64,000 bases of DNA, from NCBI RefSeq assembly GCF_004023625.1, contig NZ_RPDJ01000031.1:1-64000 (forward strand). The letters run 5' to 3'. The stretch is from Streptomyces cavernae. GTDB taxonomy: Bacteria; Actinomycetota; Actinomycetes; Streptomycetales; Streptomycetaceae. The notes beneath the pieces are model-generated. The model made no database searches and was not told the DNA's origin. It saw nothing but the letters and a program-made list of their open reading frames with translations. Shown piece after piece: positions 41,669-50,933 of the stretch; position 1 is the stretch's first letter, and each line of letters starts with the position of its first letter. The translations under genes were made by a program, and so were the position numbers.

Positions 41669-42895
41669 TCACCGTTCGGCGGCGAGGTCGAGATCGCCGG
41701 CGGCGGGGGGTGCGGCGTCCGGGACCACGGTCCGGCGCCACGGGCGCGGGATCGGCGCGGACACCGCCCGCCACCAGGGCTCCGCCGGAAGTTCCCCGCC
41801 CGGTTCGAAGGGTTCGCCGGGGCGCGGGAACGCGACCGCTCGGCCGGCCGCTTCGGCGGCGTCCTTCGTCCACTCGCCGGGCTCGGCCCACGGATGCGGG
41901 GCGAGGTTGAAGGTGCCCCAGTGGATCGGCAGCAGTACGCCCCCCACGGCCGCGTCCCCGCCCTGCAGGTCCACATGTGCCCGGAGGCCCTCTTCGGGAG
42001 TCATGTGGATGTCGGGCCAGAACTCGCTGTAGGCACCGATCTGGATCATCGTGGCGTCGAACGGGCCGTACTCCGCGCCGATGTCCCTGAAGCCGGGGAA
42101 GTATCCGGTGTCGCCGCTGTGGTAGACGCGGTGTTCCCCACCGGCCACCACCCAGGAGGCCCACAGGGTGTGCTGTGTGTTCCGCAGGCCCCGGCCGCAG
42201 AAATGACGGGCGGGGGTGGCGGTCAGGGTGAGGCCGCCGACCTTGGTCGACTCGCCCCAGTCCAGCTCGCGCAGCCGGTCGGCGGGGACTCCCCAGTGCT
42301 CCAGGTGGGCGCCGACGCCGAGCGGTACCGCGAACACCGTGTCCGTGTCGGCCAGTGCCTTGATCGTGGGGAGGTCGAGGTGGTCGTAGTGGTCGTGCGA
42401 GATCACCACGACGTCGACCTGGCCGAGCGCGGCGAGCGGGAGCGGTACGGGGTGCAGCCGCTGGGGACCCACGAAGTCGAACGGGGAGCAGCGCCGGCCC
42501 CACACCGGGTCGAACAGCACACGGTGACCGTCGATCTCCGTGAGCACGCTGGAGTGGCCCATCCACGTCAGGCGCAGCCCGGTGGACGGGGGCTTGGCGA
42601 GGTCGGCGAGGGTCGTGGGATGCACGGGTATGGTGCCGGACGGGGTGCGGCGGGCGCGCGCCTCCTTGCGGAAGAAGCTCTTCGCCAGCTCGAGCGCGAC
42701 GCCGCCGGAGGGGCGGGTGCGGGTGCCTTCGGGGTTCACGAAGACGCCGTCTGCGAAGTTCGGTGATCTGCGGATGCGTTCCAGGCGCTCACCCGCCGGA
42801 TCCGCGCCGAAGCCGGCGGGTTGCAGGGCGCGCAGCCCGGACTGGGGAGAGCGGAAGCCGCTCACGGGGACCTCCAGGTGTTTGCGGTCAGCCAT
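41669..42895 (-). CDS. MBL-fold metal-dependent hydrolase (UlaG/NAPE-PLD-like)
   Basis: 408 aa. Metallo-beta-lactamase fold with GHSSVLTEIDGHRVLFDPV, the metal motif HDHYDHLD, a later ligand in TPARHFCGRG, YHSGDTGYFPG and the C-terminal LPIHWGTF. The order and spacing match the N-acyl-phosphatidylethanolamine phospholipase D / UlaG branch rather than glyoxalase II. Substrate unknown. Stands alone. Confidence 0.9.
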   Translation of the reverse strand: MADRKHLEVPVSGFRSPQSGLRALQPAGFGADPAGERLERIRRSPNFADGVFVNPEGTRTRPSGGVALELAKSFFRKEARARRTPSGTIPVHPTTLADLAKPPSTGLRLTWMGHSSVLTEIDGHRVLFDPVWGRRCSPFDFVGPQRLHPVPLPLAALGQVDVVVISHDHYDHLDLPTIKALADTDTVFAVPLGVGAHLEHWGVPADRLRELDWGESTKVGGLTLTATPARHFCGRGLRNTQHTLWASWVVAGGEHRVYHSGDTGYFPGFRDIGAEYGPFDATMIQIGAYSEFWPDIHMTPEEGLRAHVDLQGGDAAVGGVLLPIHWGTFNLAPHPWAEPGEWTKDAAEAAGRAVAFPRPGEPFEPGGELPAEPWWRAVSAPIPRPWRRTVVPDAAPPAAGDLDLAAER

Positions 42896-43102
42896 TCCAT
42901 TGTGTGCGCCCCCTCTGACAGTGCCGGGTCGAGCCGTGACGGTTCGATGTCTGTGAGGCTCAACGTCCGGGAAGGCCCGATCATTACCGGCCGGCTGCGC
43001 CGAAGTTCGGGGCCGTCACCCGGCAGATCGCCTGCGCCGCGCGAACTACTGACCTACCATTCAGTATTCGTCCAGCACCCACGCCTCCGGCCGAGGAGCC
43101 GC

Positions 43103-44305
43103 ATGACCACCTCCAAGACCGCCCTCTCCCCCGCCCCGCTGATAAACCTGACCTGGACCGACCACGTCACCGGCCGCCGCGGCTTCCTCGTGGTCGACCG
43201 GCTCGTGCGCGGCGTCTCCAGCGGAGGGCTGCGGATGCGGGCGGGCTGCACTCTCGACGAAGTGGCCTCTCTCGCCCGTGGGATGACGATGAAGGAGGCC
43301 CTGCACTACAACCCGGACGGCCGCTACGTCCCGCTGGGCGGGGCCAAGGGCGGCATCGACTGCGACCCCCGGGAGCCGGAGGCGTACGGCGTCCTGGTGC
43401 GCTATCTGCGCGCCATGCGGCCGTACATCGAGAGTTTCTGGACCACCGGCGAGGATCTGGGCCTCAGCCAGGACCTGGTCGACCGCGCCGCGGCCGAAGC
43501 CGGGCTCGTCTCCTCCATACAGGCCGTCTACCCGCTCCTCGACGACGAGGCGGCGGCCCGCCGGCGGCTCGCGGACGCGTTCGCGGTCGACGTGGACGGC
43601 ATCGGGCTCGACGAACTCGTCGGCGGCTGCGGGGTCGCCGAGTCCGTCCTCGCCGCCCTGGACAGGGCCCGCGTGCCGCACGCGGGCACGCGCGTCGCGG
43701 TGCAGGGGCTGGGCACCATGGGCGGCGCCACGGCCCGGTTCCTGACCCGCGCCGGCCTCCGCGTGGTCGCGGTCGCGGATGTCAAGGGGACGATGCTGAA
43801 CCCCGCTGGGCTGAACATCGAAGCCCTGCTCACCGCTCGGGACGCCCACGGCACCGTGGACCGCTCTGCGCTCGGCGACGGCGACCGTGAACTGCCGGGT
43901 GACGCCTGGCTGTTCGTGGACGCGGACGTACTGGTCCCGGCGGCGGTCTCGTACGCGATCGACGCCGAGAACCAGGCCCGGATCACGGCCCGCTGGATCG
44001 TGGAGGCCGCCAACATGCCCGTGCTTCCCGAGGCGGAGACCCTGCTCGCCGCCCGCGGGGTGACCGTACTGCCGGACGTCGTCGTCAACTCCGGTACGAA
44101 CGCCTGGTGGTGGTGGACCCTGTTCGGAGACGTCGGGCCGGACCCGGAGGAGGCCTTCGCGTACACGCGCCGCTCGATGCGCACCCTGGTCGACCGGATG
44201 CTGGCACGCGCCGACTCCGACGGGACGACCCCACGCACCGCGGCCCACGCCCTGGCCGCCGAACGCCTGCCGCTGATCACGGAACGATTCGGCTGGTATC
44301 GCTGA
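43103..44305 (+). CDS. Glu/Leu/Phe/Val-type amino acid dehydrogenase
   Basis: 400-aa NAD(P)-dependent oxidative deaminase. Catalytic lysine in GGAKGGID, a second in MTMKEAL, and a Rossmann domain VAVQGLGTMGGATARFL. Length and motifs fit branched-chain or aromatic amino acid dehydrogenases. ATG with GAGGAG 5 nt upstream; the much longer upstream frame lacks homology. Followed 48 nt later by a TetR gene that may control it. Confidence 0.9.
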   Translation: MTTSKTALSPAPLINLTWTDHVTGRRGFLVVDRLVRGVSSGGLRMRAGCTLDEVASLARGMTMKEALHYNPDGRYVPLGGAKGGIDCDPREPEAYGVLVRYLRAMRPYIESFWTTGEDLGLSQDLVDRAAAEAGLVSSIQAVYPLLDDEAAARRRLADAFAVDVDGIGLDELVGGCGVAESVLAALDRARVPHAGTRVAVQGLGTMGGATARFLTRAGLRVVAVADVKGTMLNPAGLNIEALLTARDAHGTVDRSALGDGDRELPGDAWLFVDADVLVPAAVSYAIDAENQARITARWIVEAANMPVLPEAETLLAARGVTVLPDVVVNSGTNAWWWWTLFGDVGPDPEEAFAYTRRSMRTLVDRMLARADSDGTTPRTAAHALAAERLPLITERFGWYR

Positions 44306-44353
44306 CCGCGGGGAACCCCGGGGCACTGTGCGGTCGCTGTGTAGTGTTGCCGG

Positions 44354-44974
44354 GTGACCAGGGTGCGGTTGAGTGTGGCGGAGCGGCGGGAGGAGTTGCT
44401 GCGGGCCGCCGTGGGACAGATCGAGGAGCGGGGTGTGGTGGCCGTGCGGATCGCCGATGTGGCGGCCGCACTCGGGGTGAGCAACGCGCTGGTGCTCTAC
44501 CACTTCTCGACGAAGGAGAAGTTGGTCGCCGCAGCGTTCGCCTATGCCGCCGAGGGTGACCTGACGCGTCTGCGCAAGCTGCTGGGCCGTCGGACGACGG
44601 CGTTGCGTCGGCTGCGCGCGGCCGTGCGCTGGTACGCGCCGACCGGGCAGGCCAAGGGGTGGCGGCTGTGGATCGAGGGCTGGGCGGCGGCCCTGCGCGA
44701 GCCGGCGCTGCGGGAGGTCACGCGTGACCTCGACCGGCAGTGGAAGGCCGCCATCACCGAGGTGATAGCGGAGGGCGTGGCCGCGGGCGAGTTCCGGTGC
44801 GCCGATCCGGCGGGCACCGCGCTGCGCCTCACGGCCCTGCTCGACGGCTTGGCGGTCCAGATGACGGCGTACTCGGGCGGCGTCTCGCGTGCGCGCGCCC
44901 AGCAGTGGATGGACGACGCGCTCGCGTGTGAACTGGGGCTGGACCGCGAGGCCTTGACGGCGGCGGTGCGCTGA
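44354..44974 (+). CDS. TetR-family transcriptional regulator
   Basis: 206 aa. N-terminal helix-turn-helix (IADVAAALGVSNALVLYHFS) and a BetI-like helical C-terminal domain (LWIEGWAAALREPALREV). GTG start. On the same strand just after the amino acid dehydrogenase, so probably co-transcribed with it or a local regulator. Confidence 0.9.
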   Translation: MTRVRLSVAERREELLRAAVGQIEERGVVAVRIADVAAALGVSNALVLYHFSTKEKLVAAAFAYAAEGDLTRLRKLLGRRTTALRRLRAAVRWYAPTGQAKGWRLWIEGWAAALREPALREVTRDLDRQWKAAITEVIAEGVAAGEFRCADPAGTALRLTALLDGLAVQMTAYSGGVSRARAQQWMDDALACELGLDREALTAAVR

Positions 44975-45152
44975 GGTCGCGACACGGACATTCCGACGCT
45001 GCCCCGCCCCGGGCCGGTCGTCCGGCCGTGTCGTGTGGCGAGGGAGTCATGCCGACGCGGCTGCGGAAGTCACCTCGCCCGGCTCGGCCGACGTACTCCC
45101 CCAGCGTGAGCTCGGCATTCTTTCACGGTCCCCGGCCGACGCACGCCGGGCT

Positions 45153-45181
45153 GGGCCCCGCTCCTGACGGCAGCGGGGCCC
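45153..45181 (+). terminator. Hairpin terminator downstream of tetR
   Basis: Perfect 10-bp stem GGGCCCCGCT/AGCGGGGCCC with a 9-nt loop, about 180 nt after the tetR stop. No gene was supported between 44975 and 45556; the gap holds this hairpin and a transposon-end remnant. Confidence 0.6.
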
Positions 45182-45339
45182 TCGTGCGCGGGCCTGGACG
45201 GGATGGCGCGGTGTGCTACCGAACACTTGCCCAGGGCTCCATCCTTCAGGGTGGAGGTGCAGGGCATCCTGAGCCCAGCGGCTTGGAGGGCCCGCAGCGA
45301 CACTGCTGAATGCGCCTTGCCCGACAACGTAGTTGGCGG

Positions 45340-45490
45340 ACCTACCGCCGGACTGGCGGGACGTCAAGCCTGTGGAGACCTTGTCAGACCACCCTCGGGT
45401 GGCAGGGGCCGATGAAGCAGGAACCCAAGGGAGCACCGCGTAGCGGTGCTGCCCGGAATCGCCTGCGTTCACGCAGGCGAGGATGTCAAC
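45340..45490 (+). mobile_element. Orphan right end of an IS200/IS605-type (TnpB) element
   Basis: Two tandem hairpins, AGCACCGC/GCGGTGCT (45432-45450) and TCGCCTGCGT/ACGCAGGCGA (45459-45480), are followed by GGATGTCAA. They are preceded by GAAGCAGGAACCC. This layout is the usual 3' end and guide-RNA scaffold of actinobacterial TnpB elements. No tnpB reading frame survives upstream, so it is a remnant, and it is unrelated in sequence to the end at 1611. Confidence 0.6.
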
Positions 45491-45556
45491 GCGGGCGACT
45501 GCCGACGGTGCGCGTGCACCCTCGGCGGCCCCGAGCGGTCCGCGAACGCCCGTCCG

Positions 45557-46375
45557 TCAGACCGCCTGCGCGATCCGCATCTTGATGTCGTCCGGGGACA
45601 GGGTGCCCTTCGCCGCCACGTGGTCGCCCGACGACTCCCCGCGCAGCCGGCGGCCGATCCACGGGACCAGGTACTCGCGGGCCCAGTGGATGTCGTCCCG
45701 GCGTACCTCGAACGTGCCGCGTGGCGGCAGGGGCGGCCAGGGCTGGTCGGGGTCGGCCGGCACCGTGAGGCCGAGGACCTGGCCTGCCCGGAGCGCGACC
45801 CGGGTGTGCCCCTCGGGCGAGAGGTGCAGACGGTCGTCGTCCCAGGCACGGCGGTCCTGGACGGTCTTGAGGGACCACAGGTCCAGGACCGGGCAGCCGT
45901 AACGGTCGGCGATCGCCCGTACATGCCCGTTGTAGGTGGCGATCTTGCCGCGCAAGTGCTTCAGCACGGGCACTCCCCGGGTGTCGAACCCGGTGGTGAC
46001 CATGACGGTGCCGACCGCGGACGTGAGCTGCGCGACGGCCAGTTCGAAGCGCTCGGCGACCTCGTCGGGATCGGTGCCGGGCCGGATGATGTCGTTGCCG
46101 CCCGCACAGAAGGAGACCAGGTCCGGCGCCAGCTTCCGGGCTTTCGGCAGCTGGTCCTCGACGATCTGGTCGAGCAGTTTCCCGCGCACGGCGAGATTGG
46201 TGTAGTTGAAGTCGCCCTCGGGCCTGCGGTCGGCGAGCAGCACGGCGAACCGGTCGGCCCAGCCGACGAAGGCCCCGTCCGGGCCGGGGTCGCCCACGCC
46301 CTCGGTGAAGCTGTCCCCCACCGCAACGTACGACCCGATCACTGCTGCGTTGTCACTCTTCGAATCGTCTGCCAC
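45557..46375 (-). CDS. SGNH/GDSL-family hydrolase
   Basis: 272 aa. Block I nucleophile YVAVGDSFTEGVGDP, block III GGNDII, and block V DRLHLSPEGH with the catalytic Asp/His. Acts as an esterase or lipase on an unknown ester. No signal peptide is evident, so cytosolic. GTG start. Monocistronic. Confidence 0.92.
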   Translation of the reverse strand: MADDSKSDNAAVIGSYVAVGDSFTEGVGDPGPDGAFVGWADRFAVLLADRRPEGDFNYTNLAVRGKLLDQIVEDQLPKARKLAPDLVSFCAGGNDIIRPGTDPDEVAERFELAVAQLTSAVGTVMVTTGFDTRGVPVLKHLRGKIATYNGHVRAIADRYGCPVLDLWSLKTVQDRRAWDDDRLHLSPEGHTRVALRAGQVLGLTVPADPDQPWPPLPPRGTFEVRRDDIHWAREYLVPWIGRRLRGESSGDHVAAKGTLSPDDIKMRIAQAV

Positions 46376-46630
46376 AGCGACTCATGATTCACCTTCGAAT
46401 GTGACCTACGCGACCGTAATAAAGGGTTGACGGTAGGTGAGATAAGCCACCGATCAAGATTTGGCCAAAGCGGGAATAGGTGTCGTCGCACATCGGGCGG
46501 TCGGACATTTCCGCGGTTGGTCCGCGCTCGCGGGCGAACGTCCGGCGTTTCGGCGGTCGTTGGCGATTCCCCGTGCGTGCGGCGTCACGCAACGGGCTTC
46601 GACCGAGGGCGCGATCGGCGTCGAGGGTCG

Positions 46631-46853
46631 CTGGTGCCCCGACAGGCAACGTTCGCCCCGTCGCGACGCCCGGCACGCTCCCCCAAGCTCTTCGAGCAGG
46701 GGCCCCCACTCGCCGCACCGGCCGAAGCCCAAGTATGTCCAGTACGAGGACTTCCGGCGGGCACTCCCCCAAGCTCTTCGTGCAGGGGGTACCCCCAGAG
46801 CACGCACCGGACGCCGCTCCTTGACGGGCAAACGTTGCCTGCCGCGGCACTAG
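46631..46853 (-). mobile_element. MITE-like repeat, copy 2 (inverted, internally shortened)
   Basis: Near-identical over its first ~120 nt to the reverse complement of the right part of copy 1 (17877-18174), including the terminal core CAGGCAACGTT. The 3' end has the mirror core AACGTTGCCTG and CTAG; the 5' end reads CTGG instead of CTAG. It is about 75 nt shorter than copy 1. It sits in an 836-nt gap (46376-47211) that otherwise shows only the upstream regions of the flanking genes; no gene is supported there. Confidence 0.75.
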
Positions 46854-47211
46854 AACTTCCCACCGAGTGCCTCGGCTTTGCCGCGGTGGTCGACCGGGCG
46901 GCACATGCCTCGAATGTCAGGAATCCTGAGAAGATTTACGTCCGTCGAGCGGGTCACGTCAAGCCCTTCGCCGCAACTTCTCCACTGAGGGTTGACGCTC
47001 GGGCGGCATGCAGAACACGTCTCGGTAACACCCTTGTCATCCGACGCCGGCATCTGCATCATCGTGGCCATCATCAGGGTTCCTGATATTGGGACGCCGC
47101 CCCGCCCCACCGGTGCGCAACGGGACCCGTCCGCCGCTCCCTGCTGCCGGTCCGTCTTGCCCAGCAGGTCACCACCCCCACTTCCGCCCCCTTGACGTGC
47201 CGGAGGCATCC

Positions 47212-48528
47212 ATGAGTGCACCCATGACAGGTAATTTGTCCCGGAGATCCGTTCTCCGCGGCACGGCCGGAGCCGCTGGGCTGCTCTCCACGGGTGGTCT
47301 GCTGACCGCCTGCGGCGGCATCAAGGAGTCCTCCGCGCAGAGCGACGCGGTGCTCCGGATCGGTTACGTCTCGCCCACCACGGGCCCGGCCGCAGGCTTC
47401 GGCGAGCCGAACGCCTATCTCATGAAGAAGATGCGCGCCGCCTTCAAGGGCGGGTTGAAGATCGGCGGCAAGAAGTACTCCGTCGAGATCATCGACCGTG
47501 ACAGTCAGTCCAATCCGCAGAACGCCGCGCAGGTGGCGACCGACCTGATCAACGGCGAGAAGATCGACCTGATGCTGGTCACCTCCACGCCCGAGACGGT
47601 CAACCCCGTCGCCGACGCGTGCGAGGCGGCCAAGATCCCGTGCCTGTCGACCGCCGTGCCCTGGGAGGCCTGGTACTTCGGCCGGGGCGCCACTCCGGAG
47701 AAGCCGTTCACGTACACGTACCACTTCTTCATCGGCGTCGCGGAGATCCATGCCGCGTACACCTCGCTGTGGACGGAGGGCGGGGTGAAGACCAACAAGC
47801 GGGTCGGTGTCATGTGGCCCAACGACCCGGACGGCAAGGCGATCCGGGACGGACTCGGTCCGCAGCTGAAGAAGAGCGGGTTCACCATCGTCGACCCGGG
47901 CGCGTACGAGGACGGGACGAACGACTACTCGGCGCAGATCGCGGCGTTCAAGAAGGCGGACGCGGAGATCTTCAACACCTTCCCCCTGCCGCCGGACTTC
48001 GCCACGTTCTGGAAGCAGGCCCGGCAGCAGGGTTACCGGCCGCGTATCGCGTCCATCGCCAAGACCGGTCTGCTGCCCTCCCAGGTCGAGGCGCTCGGTC
48101 CACTCGGCTACGGTCTCAGCGCCGGCTTCTGGTGGACGCCGAAGTTCCCGTTCACGTCAACTCTCACCCGCCAGTACGGCTTCGAACTGGCCGAGGAGTA
48201 CGAGAAGTCGACGGGCAGGCAGTGGACCCAGATCCTCGGGTCCAACATGGCGCTCTTCGAAGTCGCGGTGCACGCGCTGAAGGAGACCTCCGATCCGAAG
48301 GACCGGGGGGAGCTCGCGGCCGCCCTGGGCAAAGCCAAGCTCACCACGGTCGTCGGGCCGCTGGACTGGACGTCCGGGCCGGTGAAGAACGTGTCCACGG
48401 AGCCGCTGGTGATGGCGCAGTGGCGCAAGGCCGCCAAGGGCAGCAGCTTCCCCCTCGAGCCCGTCATCGTCGACAAGAACTCCTTCCGCGACATCCCGCT
48501 CGGAGGCAGCCTTGAGCCCCTCGACTGA
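47212..48528 (+). CDS. Liv-type ABC transporter substrate-binding lipoprotein
   Basis: 438 aa. Twin-arginine signal (RRSVLRGTAGAAG) with lipobox LLTACGG, so a Tat-exported lipoprotein. A two-lobed type I binding fold follows (RIGYVSPTTGPAAGFGEP, TSTPETVNPVADACE, GVMWPNDPDG). This family binds branched-chain amino acids, amides, urea or aromatic acids; the ligand cannot be read here. ATG with GGAGG 6 nt upstream. First gene of a five-gene importer operon that overlaps throughout. Confidence 0.92.
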   Translation: MSAPMTGNLSRRSVLRGTAGAAGLLSTGGLLTACGGIKESSAQSDAVLRIGYVSPTTGPAAGFGEPNAYLMKKMRAAFKGGLKIGGKKYSVEIIDRDSQSNPQNAAQVATDLINGEKIDLMLVTSTPETVNPVADACEAAKIPCLSTAVPWEAWYFGRGATPEKPFTYTYHFFIGVAEIHAAYTSLWTEGGVKTNKRVGVMWPNDPDGKAIRDGLGPQLKKSGFTIVDPGAYEDGTNDYSAQIAAFKKADAEIFNTFPLPPDFATFWKQARQQGYRPRIASIAKTGLLPSQVEALGPLGYGLSAGFWWTPKFPFTSTLTRQYGFELAEEYEKSTGRQWTQILGSNMALFEVAVHALKETSDPKDRGELAAALGKAKLTTVVGPLDWTSGPVKNVSTEPLVMAQWRKAAKGSSFPLEPVIVDKNSFRDIPLGGSLEPLD

Positions 48529-49297
48529 GCCGCTGACCGCGCGGGCGGGCGGGGCGAGGAGGGCCGACCCGGCCACGCCACCGGTCCTCTCGGCGCGCGG
48601 TGTACACCGCCGCTTCGGCAGCCTGGTCGTCCTCGAAGGCATCGACATCGCCCTCGCCCCCGGTGAGGCCCTGGGCATCGTCGGCCCGAACGGCGCCGGA
48701 AAGACGACCCTGCTCGACATCCTCTCCGGGGCCCAGGCGCCCTCCGAGGGCAGCGTCACGTTCCAGGGCCAGGACGTGACCCGCTGGAAGGCGGACCGTC
48801 GTTGTCGCAGGGGCATCGGGCGCTCCCATCAGGTGCCGCGTCCCTTCACGGGCATGACGACCTACGAGAACGTGCTGGTCGCATCGGTGCAGGGCGGCTC
48901 GCACCGCCGCGGGGCGGCCGAGCGTCACGCTCTCGGCGTACTCGAGCGCTGCGGCATGCTCGCGCAGGCAAACCGGCCCGCGGCCGCACTCACCCTGCTG
49001 GAGCGCAAACGGCTGGAAATGGCGCGGGCGCTGGCGACCGATCCGCAGGTGCTGCTGCTGGACGAGATCGCCGGTGGTCTCACCGATGCCGAGACGGACG
49101 AACTGATCGCCACCATTGAGCAGTTGCGTGCCGACGGCATCGCCATCGTCTGGATCGAGCACGTCATCCACGCGCTGCTGCGGGTGATCGACCGGCTGGT
49201 CTGCCTGGCGCAGGGGCGGGTCCTGGCGGAGGGTGAACCGGACGCCGTCATGTCCGATCCCCGGGTCGTCGAGGCGTATCTCGGGAGCGCGGCATGA
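48512..49297 (+). CDS. livG: Liv-type ABC transporter ATP-binding protein (LivG-like)
   Basis: 261 aa. Walker A GPNGAGKTT, Walker B VLLLDEIAGGL, switch His in WIEHVIHAL. The signature loop reads LTLLERKRLEMARAL instead of the usual LSxGQ type, as seen in some LivG-like subunits. TTG start with GGAGG upstream overlaps the binding-protein gene by 17 nt. Confidence 0.93.
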   Translation: MSPSTEPLTARAGGARRADPATPPVLSARGVHRRFGSLVVLEGIDIALAPGEALGIVGPNGAGKTTLLDILSGAQAPSEGSVTFQGQDVTRWKADRRCRRGIGRSHQVPRPFTGMTTYENVLVASVQGGSHRRGAAERHALGVLERCGMLAQANRPAAALTLLERKRLEMARALATDPQVLLLDEIAGGLTDAETDELIATIEQLRADGIAIVWIEHVIHALLRVIDRLVCLAQGRVLAEGEPDAVMSDPRVVEAYLGSAA

Positions 49298-50064
49298 GTC
49301 TGCTGTCGATAGAGAGTCTCGAGGTGAGACACGGTCTGCTGCGCGCGGTCCGCGAGGTGTCGTTCACCGTGGACGAGGGCGAGGTCGTGGCGATGGTCGG
49401 AGCCAACGGCGCCGGCAAGTCCACCCTCATGCGGGCCGTCGCCGGAGCACACCGGCCGGCCGACGGCCGTATCCGGCTCGACGGGGTGGATGTGACGGCC
49501 CGACGGGCCCACGACCGCGTCGCCGCCGGGATCGCGCTGGTCCCCGAGGGGCGACGGCTCTTCGCCGATCTCACCGTGGAGGAGAACCTGCTGGTCGCCT
49601 CCCGCGTGAAGCGATCGGGACCATGGGATCTGGCCGCCGTCCTGGCCGCCTTCCCCCTCCTGGACGGACTGCTGAAACGGCGCGCCGGAAACCTCTCGGG
49701 CGGTGAGCAGCAGGCCGTGGCCATCGGCAGGGCGCTGATGACCAACCCCCGGCTGCTGCTGCTCGACGAGGTGTCGCTGGGCCTCGCGCCCATCGTGGTC
49801 GACACCCTCTACCAATCGCTCGGCACGATCCTGTCCGGCGGCACGACGGTGCTGCTGGTGGAGCAGGACCTCGGCCGCGCCCTGGGGGTCTCCCGGCGCG
49901 TGCTGTGCATGCTCGAAGGCCGCGTCGTCCTCGACGAGTCCGCCGACGCCGTCACCCGCGAACAGGTCGTCGATGCGTACTTCGGACTGAGCCGCGCCAA
50001 GGGCGGCGGAGCCGCGAACCCGGCCACGGCCGTACCAGAGGAATCCGAAAGGGAGCCGGCATGA
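49294..50064 (+). CDS. livF: Liv-type ABC transporter ATP-binding protein (LivF-like)
   Basis: 256 aa. Walker A GANGAGKSTLM, signature LSGGEQQAVAIGRAL, Walker B LLLLDEVSLGLAP. ATGA overlap with livG. Forms the ATPase heterodimer with the LivG-like subunit. Confidence 0.95.
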   Translation: MSLLSIESLEVRHGLLRAVREVSFTVDEGEVVAMVGANGAGKSTLMRAVAGAHRPADGRIRLDGVDVTARRAHDRVAAGIALVPEGRRLFADLTVEENLLVASRVKRSGPWDLAAVLAAFPLLDGLLKRRAGNLSGGEQQAVAIGRALMTNPRLLLLDEVSLGLAPIVVDTLYQSLGTILSGGTTVLLVEQDLGRALGVSRRVLCMLEGRVVLDESADAVTREQVVDAYFGLSRAKGGGAANPATAVPEESEREPA

Positions 50065-50933
50065 ACTGGATCAACGCCATCGTGCAGGGCGTCATGCTCG
50101 GCGGCGTGTACGCGCTCTTCGCCTGCGGCCTCTCCCTGATGTTCGGAGTCATGCGGACCGTCAACCTGAGCCACGGCGATCTCGCGGTTCTCGGTGCGTT
50201 CCTCGTCGCGGTGCTGGCCGCCGCCGTGGGCATCAGCCCCTTCTTCGCAGTGCTGCTGGTCCTGCCGGTGATGGGCCTGGTCGGAGTGGCGTTGCAGCGG
50301 GGCATTCTCAGCACCGCGCTGCGCACCGGCGAGATGTCGTCGATGCTGGCCACCTTCGGTCTCGCCATCGTGCTGCAGAACGTGCTGCTGGAGATCTTCA
50401 GCGCCGACAGCCGCTCCCTGGACGTCGGTTCGCTGGCCACGGCCGGCTTCCAGCTCGGGCCGTCGGTGAGCATCCCGTACCTCGGCGCACTGACCGTGGC
50501 AGTGGCGGTGGCGCTGCTCGGCGGCCTGCAGTTGCTGCTCGCCCGTACGGGTATCGGCCGGGCGATCCGCGCCACCGCCGCCGACGCGGACACCGCCGAG
50601 CTGGTCGGGATCGACAGCCGCAGGGTGTACGCCTGGGCAGCCGCCATCGCCGTCGCCACCGCTGGTCTGGCGGGCGCGTTCTTCGCCATGCGGTCGTCGT
50701 TCAGCCCGTCCATGGGGCCGACCCAACTGCTGTTCGCCTTCGAGGTCGTCGTGATCGGGGGGCTCGGTTCGCTGTGGGGGACGCTCGCCGGCGGCATGGT
50801 CCTCGGTGTCGCCCAGACGGTGGGCGCGCAGGTGGATCCGCGCTTCTCCATCGTGGCCGGACACGCGGTCTTCCTCGCGGTCCTGGCCTTCCGCCCGCAG
50901 GGACTGCTCGGTATGAGAAGGAGCCGTACATGA
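50061..50933 (+). CDS. livH: Liv-type ABC transporter permease (LivH-like)
   Basis: 290-aa polytopic membrane protein with the LivH N-terminus (GVMLGGVYALFACGLSLMFG) and the coupling-loop region IRATAADADTAELVGID. ATG overlaps the livF stop (ATGA); GGGAG 5 nt upstream. Confidence 0.95.
   Translation: MNWINAIVQGVMLGGVYALFACGLSLMFGVMRTVNLSHGDLAVLGAFLVAVLAAAVGISPFFAVLLVLPVMGLVGVALQRGILSTALRTGEMSSMLATFGLAIVLQNVLLEIFSADSRSLDVGSLATAGFQLGPSVSIPYLGALTVAVAVALLGGLQLLLARTGIGRAIRATAADADTAELVGIDSRRVYAWAAAIAVATAGLAGAFFAMRSSFSPSMGPTQLLFAFEVVVIGGLGSLWGTLAGGMVLGVAQTVGAQVDPRFSIVAGHAVFLAVLAFRPQGLLGMRRSRT

Noticed and set aside
44975-45556. Small open frames around 45047-45585
   Set aside because: They overlap hairpins and a transposon-end remnant on both strands and show no domain or ribosome site.
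46850-47221. 123-aa open frame ending in the MITE CTAG
   Set aside because: No homology, atypical composition, no ribosome site, and it runs over the upstream region of the Liv operon.
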